DNA from: Lachnospiraceae bacterium UBA3645
Lineage (GTDB): Bacteria > Bacillota > Clostridia > Lachnospirales > Lachnospiraceae
DNA length: 5,140 nucleotides
Assembly: GCA_002373555.1 (NCBI GenBank)
Contig: DFKM01000089.1
Coordinates: 1-5,140, forward strand
Direction of reading: 5' to 3'
Position 1 is the first letter of the stretch. Each line of letters begins with the position of its first letter. Positions 1 through 5,133 of the stretch are shown here, piece by piece. The position numbers were made by a program, and so were the translations under genes. The notes beneath the pieces were generated by a model that worked only from the letters and a program-made list of their open reading frames with translations, was not told the origin of the DNA and searched no databases.

Positions 1-357
1 AACCAGTACAAGCTGATCATGTATATGAATTATAAGGATCCCGACAGATATCAGCAGTGCGAGAACACTTATACCGGCTATATTAAGCATTTCGATGCGC
101 TTTCGATCATCGAAGTCGTTCATCAGACCAATCCCATGGAGCACGGCAGCGTGCAGATCCTGGCATCCTTCATGGATTCGGAGGTGAAGTGGGGGCTGTG
201 GAACGGGATCTCTTCCCGGCCGCTGATGCCGGTGGCGCTGAAAATGCTGTTCTCGAAGAAGCCGCTGAAGGAGGATGCCGCTTTATCCGACATGCTGAAA
301 ATCTCGAAGGACGATATCCGGACGATGAAACTGTACAATTTCTTCGCCGTGACATAG
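1..357 (+). CDS. 3' end of an unrecognised protein (5' truncated by window edge)
   Basis: The frame is open from base 1 to a TAG stop at 355-357, giving the last 118 residues of a protein whose start lies upstream. ATG codons at 19 and 25 are in frame, but neither has a convincing ribosome binding site and the frame stays open to their left, so I treat them as internal. The visible part is mixed alpha/beta in character, with aromatic-rich stretches near the left edge and a Lys-rich region about 30-45 residues before the end. It shows no signal peptide, membrane segment or motif that I can assign to a family. A hairpin terminator follows the stop immediately and the next gene has its own promoter, so this gene ends its transcription unit. 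Coding is supported by codon use like that of the downstream genes; no function is proposed. Confidence 0.7.
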   Translation, partial: NQYKLIMYMNYKDPDRYQQCENTYTGYIKHFDALSIIEVVHQTNPMEHGSVQILASFMDSEVKWGLWNGISSRPLMPVALKMLFSKKPLKEDAALSDMLKISKDDIRTMKLYNFFAVT

Positions 358-388
358 GGGGCAGCCGGGAAACTGTCCCCTTTCTTCT
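358..388 (+). terminator. Probable weak intrinsic terminator of the first gene
   Basis: GGGGCAG (358-364) pairs with CTGTCCCC (373-380) with one bulged T (376) and an 8-base loop. It is followed by a T-rich run, TTTCTTCT (381-388). The hairpin begins directly after the TAG stop. The bulge and the interrupted T-run make it a weaker candidate than the terminator at 1741-1768. Confidence 0.5.
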
Positions 389-409
389 GTGTTTGGCACA
401 TTTCCGGTC

Positions 410-438
410 TTGTCAACAGAAACGTCCTATTGTATAAT
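410..438 (+). promoter_or_regulatory. Sigma-A type promoter for the DUF1015 gene
   Basis: TTGTCA (410-415, 5 of 6 matches to the -35 consensus) is followed by a 17-base spacer and a perfect TATAAT (433-438). Transcription should start near 445, leaving a leader of about 50 bases before the ATG at 496. It sits between the upstream terminator-like hairpin and the gene start, where a promoter is expected. I see no operator-like palindrome overlapping it, so strong constitutive expression is plausible. Confidence 0.8.
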
Positions 439-495
439 GCCCGAAGCTGTACTGTTTTCACTGTGACGCGATAAAGTGAGAAAGAGAGAGATTTG

Positions 496-1731
496 ATGAA
501 GGTATTCGGATCCGCAGATATACTTATACCGAGAGATGTTTCGATGGAAGACTGGGCTGTGATCGCCTGCGATCAGTTCACTTCACAGCCGGATTACTGG
601 GAGCGCGTAAAGAAAAGGGCGGAAGGCAAGCCGTCGACGGGAGAACTCATCATTTCGGAAGTCGATCTGAAGCATCATGTGGAGGAGAGGATCGAAAATG
701 TCCATCAGGCCATGGAGGATTACCTGCAGCGTGATCTTTTTACGGAATATAAGGACAGCTATATCTATATAGAAAGAACACTGCAGAACGGCGACATCCG
801 CCGCGGTATTCTGGGCGTGATCGATCTGGAGGCTTATGATTACAGGCCGGATTCCACTTCGCCGATCCGCGCTTCCGAACAGACGGTCCTCGGAAGGATC
901 CCCGTCCGCGTAAAGATCCGGCAGAATGCGCCGCTCGAGGTCTCCCATGTCCTGATGCTGGCGGATGACGACAAAATGAGCCTGATCGCACCGATCACGG
1001 ATCATAAAAAGGATCTGCCGCTGCTGTACGATTTCGAACTGATGGAAAACGGCGGCCGGATCCGCGGCTGGCTCGTCAAAGGCGCAGAGGAGGATGCATT
1101 TGACAGACGTGTATCCGAATATATGATCCGCGAGACGCACCGTTACGAGGATCTGGAAGGCGATCCCGTGCTGTTCGCTGTCGGCGACGGCAATCATTCG
1201 ATCGTGACAGCGAAGGAAGTCTATGAAGCGGAGAAGAAGGCGCATCCGGAAAAGGATTTCACCAACGACCCGCTCCGTTACACCATGGTCGAACTGAACA
1301 ACCTGTATGATGATGTGCAGAAGATCGAGTCCATTTACCGCATCATCAGGCATACGGATCCGGAGAAAATGCTTTCGCAGCTTTCCCATGTCTGTGCCGA
1401 AGGCGGTTATCCCGTGACCTGGTGCGCGGGCGGAAAGGAAGGAACGGTTTATCTGGATCCCGCGAGAGGACAGCTCGCGATCAGTATCCTGCAGGATTTC
1501 CTGGATTATTATCTCTCCCACGAAGAGGGCGAGATCGATTATATCCACGGGGAAGAGGTCGTAAGAGAACTCTCGGAAGAGCCGGGAAGCATTGGCTTCC
1601 TGATGGATCCGATCGACAAGACCAGGCTGTTCCCGAGCCTGAAGGCCGACGGTCCGCTGACCAGGAAATGCTTCTCCATGGGACATGCCAGAGAAAAGAG
1701 ATATTATCTTGAAGCCAGAAGAATACGGTAA
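496..1731 (+). CDS. DUF1015 family protein
   Basis: This encodes 411 residues, about the usual length for DUF1015 proteins, a conserved cytosolic family of unknown biochemical function. Family hallmarks are visible: an N-terminal motif with Ala24-Cys25-Asp26-Gln27 and Tyr34-Trp35; a central Arg125-Ala126-Ser127-Glu128 segment leading into a Leu-Gly-Arg; the conserved core Val229-Gly230-Asp231-Gly232-Asn233-His234-Ser235 followed by a helix; and a C-terminal basic/aromatic segment with Phe393-Ser394-Met395-Gly396. No signal peptide or membrane helix is seen. Two adjacent starts are possible, TTG at 493 and ATG at 496. I choose ATG because the purine-rich ribosome binding site (AGAGAG, 485-490) is only 2 bases from the TTG but 5 from the ATG. 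In other bacteria DUF1015 genes are often found near serine biosynthesis genes (serA, serC), but none is present here. The gene has its own promoter and terminator and appears monocistronic. The protein looks intact; the invariant Gly-Asp-Gly-Asn-His core suggests a binding or catalytic site, which is inference. Confidence 0.9.
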   Translation: MKVFGSADILIPRDVSMEDWAVIACDQFTSQPDYWERVKKRAEGKPSTGELIISEVDLKHHVEERIENVHQAMEDYLQRDLFTEYKDSYIYIERTLQNGDIRRGILGVIDLEAYDYRPDSTSPIRASEQTVLGRIPVRVKIRQNAPLEVSHVLMLADDDKMSLIAPITDHKKDLPLLYDFELMENGGRIRGWLVKGAEEDAFDRRVSEYMIRETHRYEDLEGDPVLFAVGDGNHSIVTAKEVYEAEKKAHPEKDFTNDPLRYTMVELNNLYDDVQKIESIYRIIRHTDPEKMLSQLSHVCAEGGYPVTWCAGGKEGTVYLDPARGQLAISILQDFLDYYLSHEEGEIDYIHGEEVVRELSEEPGSIGFLMDPIDKTRLFPSLKADGPLTRKCFSMGHAREKRYYLEARRIR

Positions 1732-1740
1732 GACGACATG

Positions 1741-1768
1741 CCCTGCAGCAGAAGCTGCGGGGTTTTTT
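1741..1768 (+). terminator. Strong intrinsic terminator after the DUF1015 gene
   Basis: CCCTGCAGC (1741-1749) and GCTGCGGGG (1754-1762) form a 9-bp stem with one T-G wobble and a 4-base AGAA loop, followed directly by six T residues (1763-1768). It begins 9 bases after the TAA stop. This is a textbook Rho-independent terminator and separates the DUF1015 gene from the metA-lgt unit. Confidence 0.92.
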
Positions 1769-1785
1769 CATAAAAGAACGACAGG

Positions 1786-1814
1786 TTGATTTTCAGCACG
1801 AAATGAAGTATCAT
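1786..1814 (+). promoter_or_regulatory. Sigma-A type promoter for metA-lgt
   Basis: TTGATT (1786-1791) and TATCAT (1809-1814, 5 of 6 to consensus) are separated by exactly 17 bases and lie just after the terminator of the preceding gene. Start of transcription would be near 1821, leaving a leader of about 31 bases. That is too short to hold an S-box (SAM) riboswitch or a T-box, the usual methionine-responsive leaders of Firmicutes. Confidence 0.68.
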
Positions 1815-1851
1815 ATCATTCAAACGCGTATTATAAAGGGAGGATGTCTTC

Positions 1852-2772
1852 ATGCCTATTACAATACCGGATGCGCTGCCTGCCAAGCAGACGCTTGAGA
1901 ATGAAAATATCTTCATCATGACGAATTACAGAGCGGAGCATCAGGATATCCGGCCGCTCAATGTGCTGATCCTGAACCTGATGCCGACGAAGGTGATCAC
2001 CGAGACCCAGCTGATCAGGAAGCTTTCCAATACCCCGCTGCAGGTCCAGGTCGAACTTCTGCAGACAAGTTCCTATACATCTTCGCATACGGACATGAGC
2101 CACCTGGATCATTTTTACTATACGTTCGATCAGATCAAACACAAGAAATACGACGGCATGATCATTACCGGCGCGCCGCTCGACTATATTGATTACGAGG
2201 ATGTCGCCTACTGGGATGAGATGTGCGAGATCATGGAATGGACCAAAACGCATGTCCACTGCACATTCCATCTGTGCTGGGGCGTCTTTGCCGCGGTCTA
2301 TTATCATTACGGGATCCGGAAATTTGATCTTCCGATCAAGCTTTTCGGCGTTTATCCCCATAAGATCTACAAACCGAATTCTCCGCTGTTCAGAGGGTTT
2401 GATGATGTCTTCCTGGCACCGCAGTCGAGAGCGACGGACCTGCACCTGGAGGATATCCTGGCCTGTCCGGAACTGGAGATGCTGGCGACCACGATGGACG
2501 GAAGCCCCACGATCTTCAAGAGCAGGGACAACCGGAGATTCTTTGTGACGTGCCATGCCGAATATGACTGGAACACGCTGAAGCTGGAATATGACAGGGA
2601 TATGGCGAAAGGACTGGATTCGGTACTCCTGCCGGCCAACTATTTCCCGGGGGATGATCCGTCGCAGAAGCCTGTCGTGAACTGGAGATCCACCGGCCAG
2701 CTGCTCTATACGAACTGGCTGAATTACTACGTCTATCAGAGCACTCCCTACGACAGACGCGAGATCAGATAA
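1852..2772 (+). CDS. metA: Homoserine O-acyltransferase MetA (HTS family)
   Basis: This 306-residue cytosolic enzyme transfers an acyl group from acetyl-CoA or succinyl-CoA to the hydroxyl of L-homoserine, the first committed step of methionine synthesis. It is collinear with the HTS/MetA family. Canonical residues fall at the standard numbers: nucleophile Cys142 (in a His-Leu-Cys-Trp-Gly elbow), His235 and Glu237 (Cys-His-Ala-Glu), Lys47 (Met-Pro-Thr-Lys), Ser192-Arg193 and Arg249. Family-typical blocks also include residues 30-46 and the C-terminal Asn-Trp-Leu-Asn-Tyr-Tyr. Position 111, which distinguishes acetyl (Glu) from succinyl (Gly) users in studied enzymes, is Asp here. The acidic residue favours acetyl-CoA, but this is inference. 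The ATG at 1852 has a strong ribosome binding site, AGGGAGG (1837-1843), 8 bases upstream, and matches the family N-terminus. The gene is followed by lgt after 15 bp, probably cotranscribed. No other methionine gene is in the window. Confidence 0.96.
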   Translation: MPITIPDALPAKQTLENENIFIMTNYRAEHQDIRPLNVLILNLMPTKVITETQLIRKLSNTPLQVQVELLQTSSYTSSHTDMSHLDHFYYTFDQIKHKKYDGMIITGAPLDYIDYEDVAYWDEMCEIMEWTKTHVHCTFHLCWGVFAAVYYHYGIRKFDLPIKLFGVYPHKIYKPNSPLFRGFDDVFLAPQSRATDLHLEDILACPELEMLATTMDGSPTIFKSRDNRRFFVTCHAEYDWNTLKLEYDRDMAKGLDSVLLPANYFPGDDPSQKPVVNWRSTGQLLYTNWLNYYVYQSTPYDRREIR

Positions 2773-2782
2773 AGGGAAGGGG
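2771..2782 (+). promoter_or_regulatory. Ribosome binding site that selects the TTG start of lgt
   Basis: The purine block AAAGGGAAGGGG directly overlaps the last base pairs of metA (TAA at 2770-2772) and ends 5 bases before the TTG at 2788. No ATG or GTG in the lgt frame lies nearby. The next in-frame ATG, at codon 46, would remove the first membrane helix. This site therefore decides the TTG start. Confidence 0.75.
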
Positions 2783-2787
2783 TTACA

Positions 2788-3687
2788 TTGGGTACAGTCG
2801 ATATCTGGTTCGTGAATCTCGGCATCAAGATCACGGACCTTCAGAAAAGCTTTTCCATCGGCAATTTCTCCATCGCCTATTACGGCCTGATCCTGGGCAG
2901 CGGTGTCCTGTTCGGCCTGATCATGGCGACGATCATTGCCAAAAAGAACGGAGAGAATCCCGAGGTCTATCTCGATCTTGCCATCTACGGTACGATCTTC
3001 GGCATCATCTGTGCCAGAACGTACTATGTGGCATTTTCGTGGGATTATTACAAGAACAACCTGCTGGAGATCTTTAACCTGCGCGGCGGCGGGATCGCCA
3101 TGTACGGTTCGGCCATCGGTGCCGTCCTGACAGTCGTTGTATACTCCAGGATCAAGAAACTGAATTTCGGGCAGCTGTGCGATACTGCGAGTTGCGGCTT
3201 GATCACCGGACAGATCGTCGGACGCTGGGGAAATTTCGTAAACTGCGAAGCCTTCGGCGGCTATACCGAGAACCTCCTGGCAATGCGCCTGAATGTTGAG
3301 AAGGTGCATTCCTACATGATCAGTCAGGAACTGGCCGATAAAATCATCACGGTGGACGGCGTCAATTATATTCAGGTCCATCCGACGTTCCTGTACGAGA
3401 GCCTCTGGAACCTGGGTATTCTGATCATCATGCTGCTGTTCACAAAGCATAAGAAATGGAACGGAGAGGTCTTCTGTCTGTATCTGATCGGTTACGGGAT
3501 TGGCAGGTTCTGGATCGAAGGGTTAAGGACCGACCAGCTGCAGATCGGGGATACCGGTATCGCGATCTCCCAGGTCGTTGCGCTCGTGACTGCGGCCGTC
3601 GGCGCATTGCTGATCATTTATAACAGAAGAAAAAAGGCTGCTGCCGGTGCATCCGAAAGCAGCGAGCAGGAAGCTGCAGAAAAATAA
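2788..3687 (+). CDS. lgt: Prolipoprotein diacylglyceryl transferase Lgt
   Basis: Lgt is a polytopic inner-membrane enzyme that moves diacylglyceryl from phosphatidylglycerol to the lipobox cysteine of prelipoproteins, the first step of lipoprotein maturation. The 299 residues fit the family. Hydrophobic segments lie at about 27-51, 62-82, 103-120, 136-152, 206-218, 228-244 and 258-278, followed by a charged Lys/Glu/Ala-rich tail (280-299). The Lgt signature is intact at Gly145-Arg146-x-Gly-Asn149-Phe-x-Asn152-x-Glu154-x-x-Gly157. His198-Pro-Thr-x-Leu-Tyr203-Glu204 and Gly239-Arg240-Phe-x-Ile-Glu244-x-x-Arg247 are also typical. The position usually called His103 in E. coli corresponds to Tyr106 here (Gly-Gly-Gly-Ile-Ala-Met-Tyr-Gly), a substitution I recall from other Firmicutes. 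Translation starts at TTG, which may lower output. The gene is 15 bp downstream of metA and has no separate promoter that I can see. No lspA is nearby. Confidence 0.96.
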   Translation: MGTVDIWFVNLGIKITDLQKSFSIGNFSIAYYGLILGSGVLFGLIMATIIAKKNGENPEVYLDLAIYGTIFGIICARTYYVAFSWDYYKNNLLEIFNLRGGGIAMYGSAIGAVLTVVVYSRIKKLNFGQLCDTASCGLITGQIVGRWGNFVNCEAFGGYTENLLAMRLNVEKVHSYMISQELADKIITVDGVNYIQVHPTFLYESLWNLGILIIMLLFTKHKKWNGEVFCLYLIGYGIGRFWIEGLRTDQLQIGDTGIAISQVVALVTAAVGALLIIYNRRKKAAAGASESSEQEAAEK

Positions 3688-3701
3688 TCTGTCAGGTCAC
3701 G

Positions 3702-3727
3702 GCCGCCCGGTTTTGGGCGGCTGTTTT
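3702..3727 (+). terminator. GC-rich hairpin after lgt, likely terminator
   Basis: GCCGCCC (3702-3708) pairs perfectly over 7 bp with GGGCGGC (3715-3721) around a GGTTTT loop. After TG comes a short T-run (3724-3727). It starts 14 bases after the lgt stop. The T-run is only four bases, so termination may be partial and allow read-through into the macrodomain gene, for which I find no separate promoter. Confidence 0.6.
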
Positions 3728-3763
3728 CAAAGGGGAGAAGCGCAGACAGCGCAGGAGGATACC

Positions 3764-4912
3764 ATGCCTTTTCAGATCATTCGTGAAGACATCGCCAGAG
3801 TGAAAGCCGACGCGATCGTCAATACGGCCAATCCCGGACCGCGGGTCGGCCGGGGAACGGATCACGATGTATACTGTGCGGCCGGATACGAACAGCTGCT
3901 GGAAGCCAGAAAGAAGATCGGCGATATCGCCCGCGGCGAAGCCGCTGTGACGGACGCCTTCGGACTTCCTGCGAAATACCTGATCCATACGGTAGAACCG
4001 GTGTGGAGAGGCGGAACGGACGGAGAACAGAAGACGCTGGCTTCCTGTTACAGGAAATCTCTTCTGCTTGCCGAACAACTGGGATGCGAGAGCATCGTAT
4101 TCCCGCTCATTTCCGCCGGCACCTACGGCTTTCCGAAAGACCTGGCGCTGGAGACAGCGCTGGGGGAATTCCGGCGCTTTCTTCATGATCATGAGATGGA
4201 GATCACGCTGGCGGTGTACGACCGTTCCGCCTATGAACTGTCTGCCCAGCTCGTCGACTCGGTCAAAGCCTTTATCGACGACCGATATATCGACAGAAAG
4301 AGCCGGGAGCAGTTTGCGGAAAGCGCAGCACCGTTTGATCAGCGCCTGACGGATCAGAAAATCTCTGCGTTCCTTTCGGATCTGAAAGAAGCAGAGGATG
4401 GGATCGCGGAAACACACCTCGAACACGCCCATTCTGTCAGAAGACCGCACAGGGAGAGGCCGCAAGGATTCGACACCCAGCTTTCCGCGGCCGCCCCGCT
4501 ACCTTCCGCTGCAGCCCCGGAAACAGAGAGAAAAGCACAGAAGCAGAGCCTGAAGGATCTCATCCGTCATACCGGTGACAGCTTCCAGACCAGACTGTTC
4601 AGCCTGATCGATAAGAAGGCGCTGACCGACGCTGAAGTCTATAAAAAAGCGAATCTTGACCGGAAGCTGTTCTCCAAGATCCGCTGCAATCCGGAGTATC
4701 TCCCGAAAAAGAAGACGGCGGTGGCGCTGGCCATGGCGCTCGAGCTGAATATGGATGAGACCCTGGATCTGCTGGGCAGAGCCGGGATCGCGCTTTCCGA
4801 CTCCAGCCGGTTCGATCTGATCATCATGTACTGTATCGAGAACAGGATCTATGATCTGTTCACTGTGAATGCGCTGCTTTTCGAATATGACCAGCCGCTG
4901 CTCGGATGCTGA
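3764..4912 (+). CDS. Macrodomain protein with C-terminal HTH-like domain
   Basis: This 382-residue soluble protein has two parts. Residues 1-172 form a macrodomain, a fold that binds ADP-ribose and in some members removes it from proteins or nucleic acids. Visible features are Asp9-Ile10 (equivalent to the Gly-Asp-Ile-Thr aspartate), the strand with Asn20-Thr-Ala-Asn23, the glycine loop Gly29-Arg30-Gly31-Thr32-Asp33, His75-Thr-Val, the phosphate loop Ser117-Ala-Gly-Thr-Tyr-Gly122-Phe, and a last strand ending Val151-Tyr-Asp-Arg. A charged, then Ala/Pro-rich linker spans about 175-262. Residues 263-382 form a compact helical domain whose 288-345 region resembles an XRE-type helix-turn-helix (Lys-Ala-Asn-x-Asp-Arg-Lys, later Ala-Leu-Ala-Met-Ala-Leu-Glu-Leu). 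I recall this C-terminal module from other Firmicutes proteins with different N-terminal partners. The ATG at 3764 has a perfect AGGAGG (3753-3758) 5 bases upstream. The same frame is open to 3647, but the extra 39 residues would overlap the lgt end and the hairpin. Physiological substrate unknown. Confidence 0.9.
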   Translation: MPFQIIREDIARVKADAIVNTANPGPRVGRGTDHDVYCAAGYEQLLEARKKIGDIARGEAAVTDAFGLPAKYLIHTVEPVWRGGTDGEQKTLASCYRKSLLLAEQLGCESIVFPLISAGTYGFPKDLALETALGEFRRFLHDHEMEITLAVYDRSAYELSAQLVDSVKAFIDDRYIDRKSREQFAESAAPFDQRLTDQKISAFLSDLKEAEDGIAETHLEHAHSVRRPHRERPQGFDTQLSAAAPLPSAAAPETERKAQKQSLKDLIRHTGDSFQTRLFSLIDKKALTDAEVYKKANLDRKLFSKIRCNPEYLPKKKTAVALAMALELNMDETLDLLGRAGIALSDSSRFDLIIMYCIENRIYDLFTVNALLFEYDQPLLGC

Positions 4913-5047
4913 AGATCCGTCACAGAACGTCCCGGAATTCGTGAAAATGTCGCCCGGTGAGCGACCAATTCTGTATGAAAAAACGATATCCTTATGTCAT
5001 CAAAAACATACAAGGAGCTTCCTGTATAGTTTAAATTGTGGTGGATG

Positions 5048-5077
5048 TTGAAAAGTAAAAATACCTCAGAGTAGAAT
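5048..5077 (+). promoter_or_regulatory. Promoter-like sequence inside the inverted repeat
   Basis: TTGAAA (5048-5053, 5 of 6) and TAGAAT (5072-5077, 5 of 6) are separated by 18 bases. The start of transcription would fall near 5084, in the inner left arm of the inverted repeat at 5059-5130 and about 50 bases before the ATG at 5134. It is AT-rich sequence, so a chance match is possible, but its position upstream of a well-placed ribosome binding site supports it. Confidence 0.5.
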
Positions 5078-5130
5078 AAGATTTACTGACTTGGCGGTTG
5101 GTAAAAATCTTATTGAACAGAGAGGTATTT
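5059..5130. repeat. Nested 72-base inverted repeat covering a ribosome binding site
   Basis: Outer arms AAATACCTC (5059-5067) and GAGGTATTT (5122-5130) pair perfectly over 9 bp. Inner arms AATAAGATTT (5075-5084) and AAATCTTATT (5105-5114) pair perfectly over 10 bp. Between them lies a symmetric 7-by-7 base internal loop. The apical 20 bases (5085-5104) are unpaired, though TTTAC/GTAAA offers an alternative extension. The right outer arm contains GAGG of the ribosome binding site for the frame starting at 5134. There is no T-run after it in the + direction, so it does not look like a terminator. It may be the end of an insertion sequence or a translational control hairpin. Confidence 0.75.
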
Positions 5131-5133
5131 CAA

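Noticed and set aside
493..495. TTG as start of the DUF1015 gene
   Set aside because: Only 2 bases separate it from the purine-rich ribosome binding site; the adjacent ATG at 496 is better spaced and fits the family N-terminus.
583..1686. Minus-strand open frame (367 codons) within the DUF1015 gene
   Set aside because: Antisense shadow of a well-supported gene, with no ribosome binding site and no family resemblance.
1831..3450. Long minus-strand open frame (539 codons) across metA and lgt
   Set aside because: It lies antisense to two unmistakable genes with intact catalytic motifs. Its translation is rich in Asp, Arg, Gln and His with no domain character, as expected for the complement of GATC-rich coding sequence.
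3647..3763. Upstream extension of the macrodomain frame to an ATG at 3647
   Set aside because: It would overlap the end of lgt and translate through the terminator hairpin. It also lacks a ribosome binding site, while the ATG at 3764 has a perfect AGGAGG and starts exactly where the macrodomain begins.
4922..4974. Possible hairpin with ACAGAA/TTCTGT outer and GTCGC/GCGAC inner arms, considered as a terminator of the macrodomain gene
   Set aside because: The stems are short (6 and 5 bp), strongly asymmetric and followed by an A-run rather than a T-run, so neither a terminator nor a conserved RNA is supported.
5025..5036. TATAGT/TTAAAT considered as a -10 box for the right-edge gene
   Set aside because: No acceptable -35 element lies 16-18 bases upstream; the pair at 5048-5053 and 5072-5077 is clearly better.
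4869..5051. 60-codon + strand open frame after the macrodomain gene
   Set aside because: It begins inside the macrodomain gene in another frame, has no ribosome binding site, and runs into AT-rich non-coding sequence. Its composition does not look like a protein.
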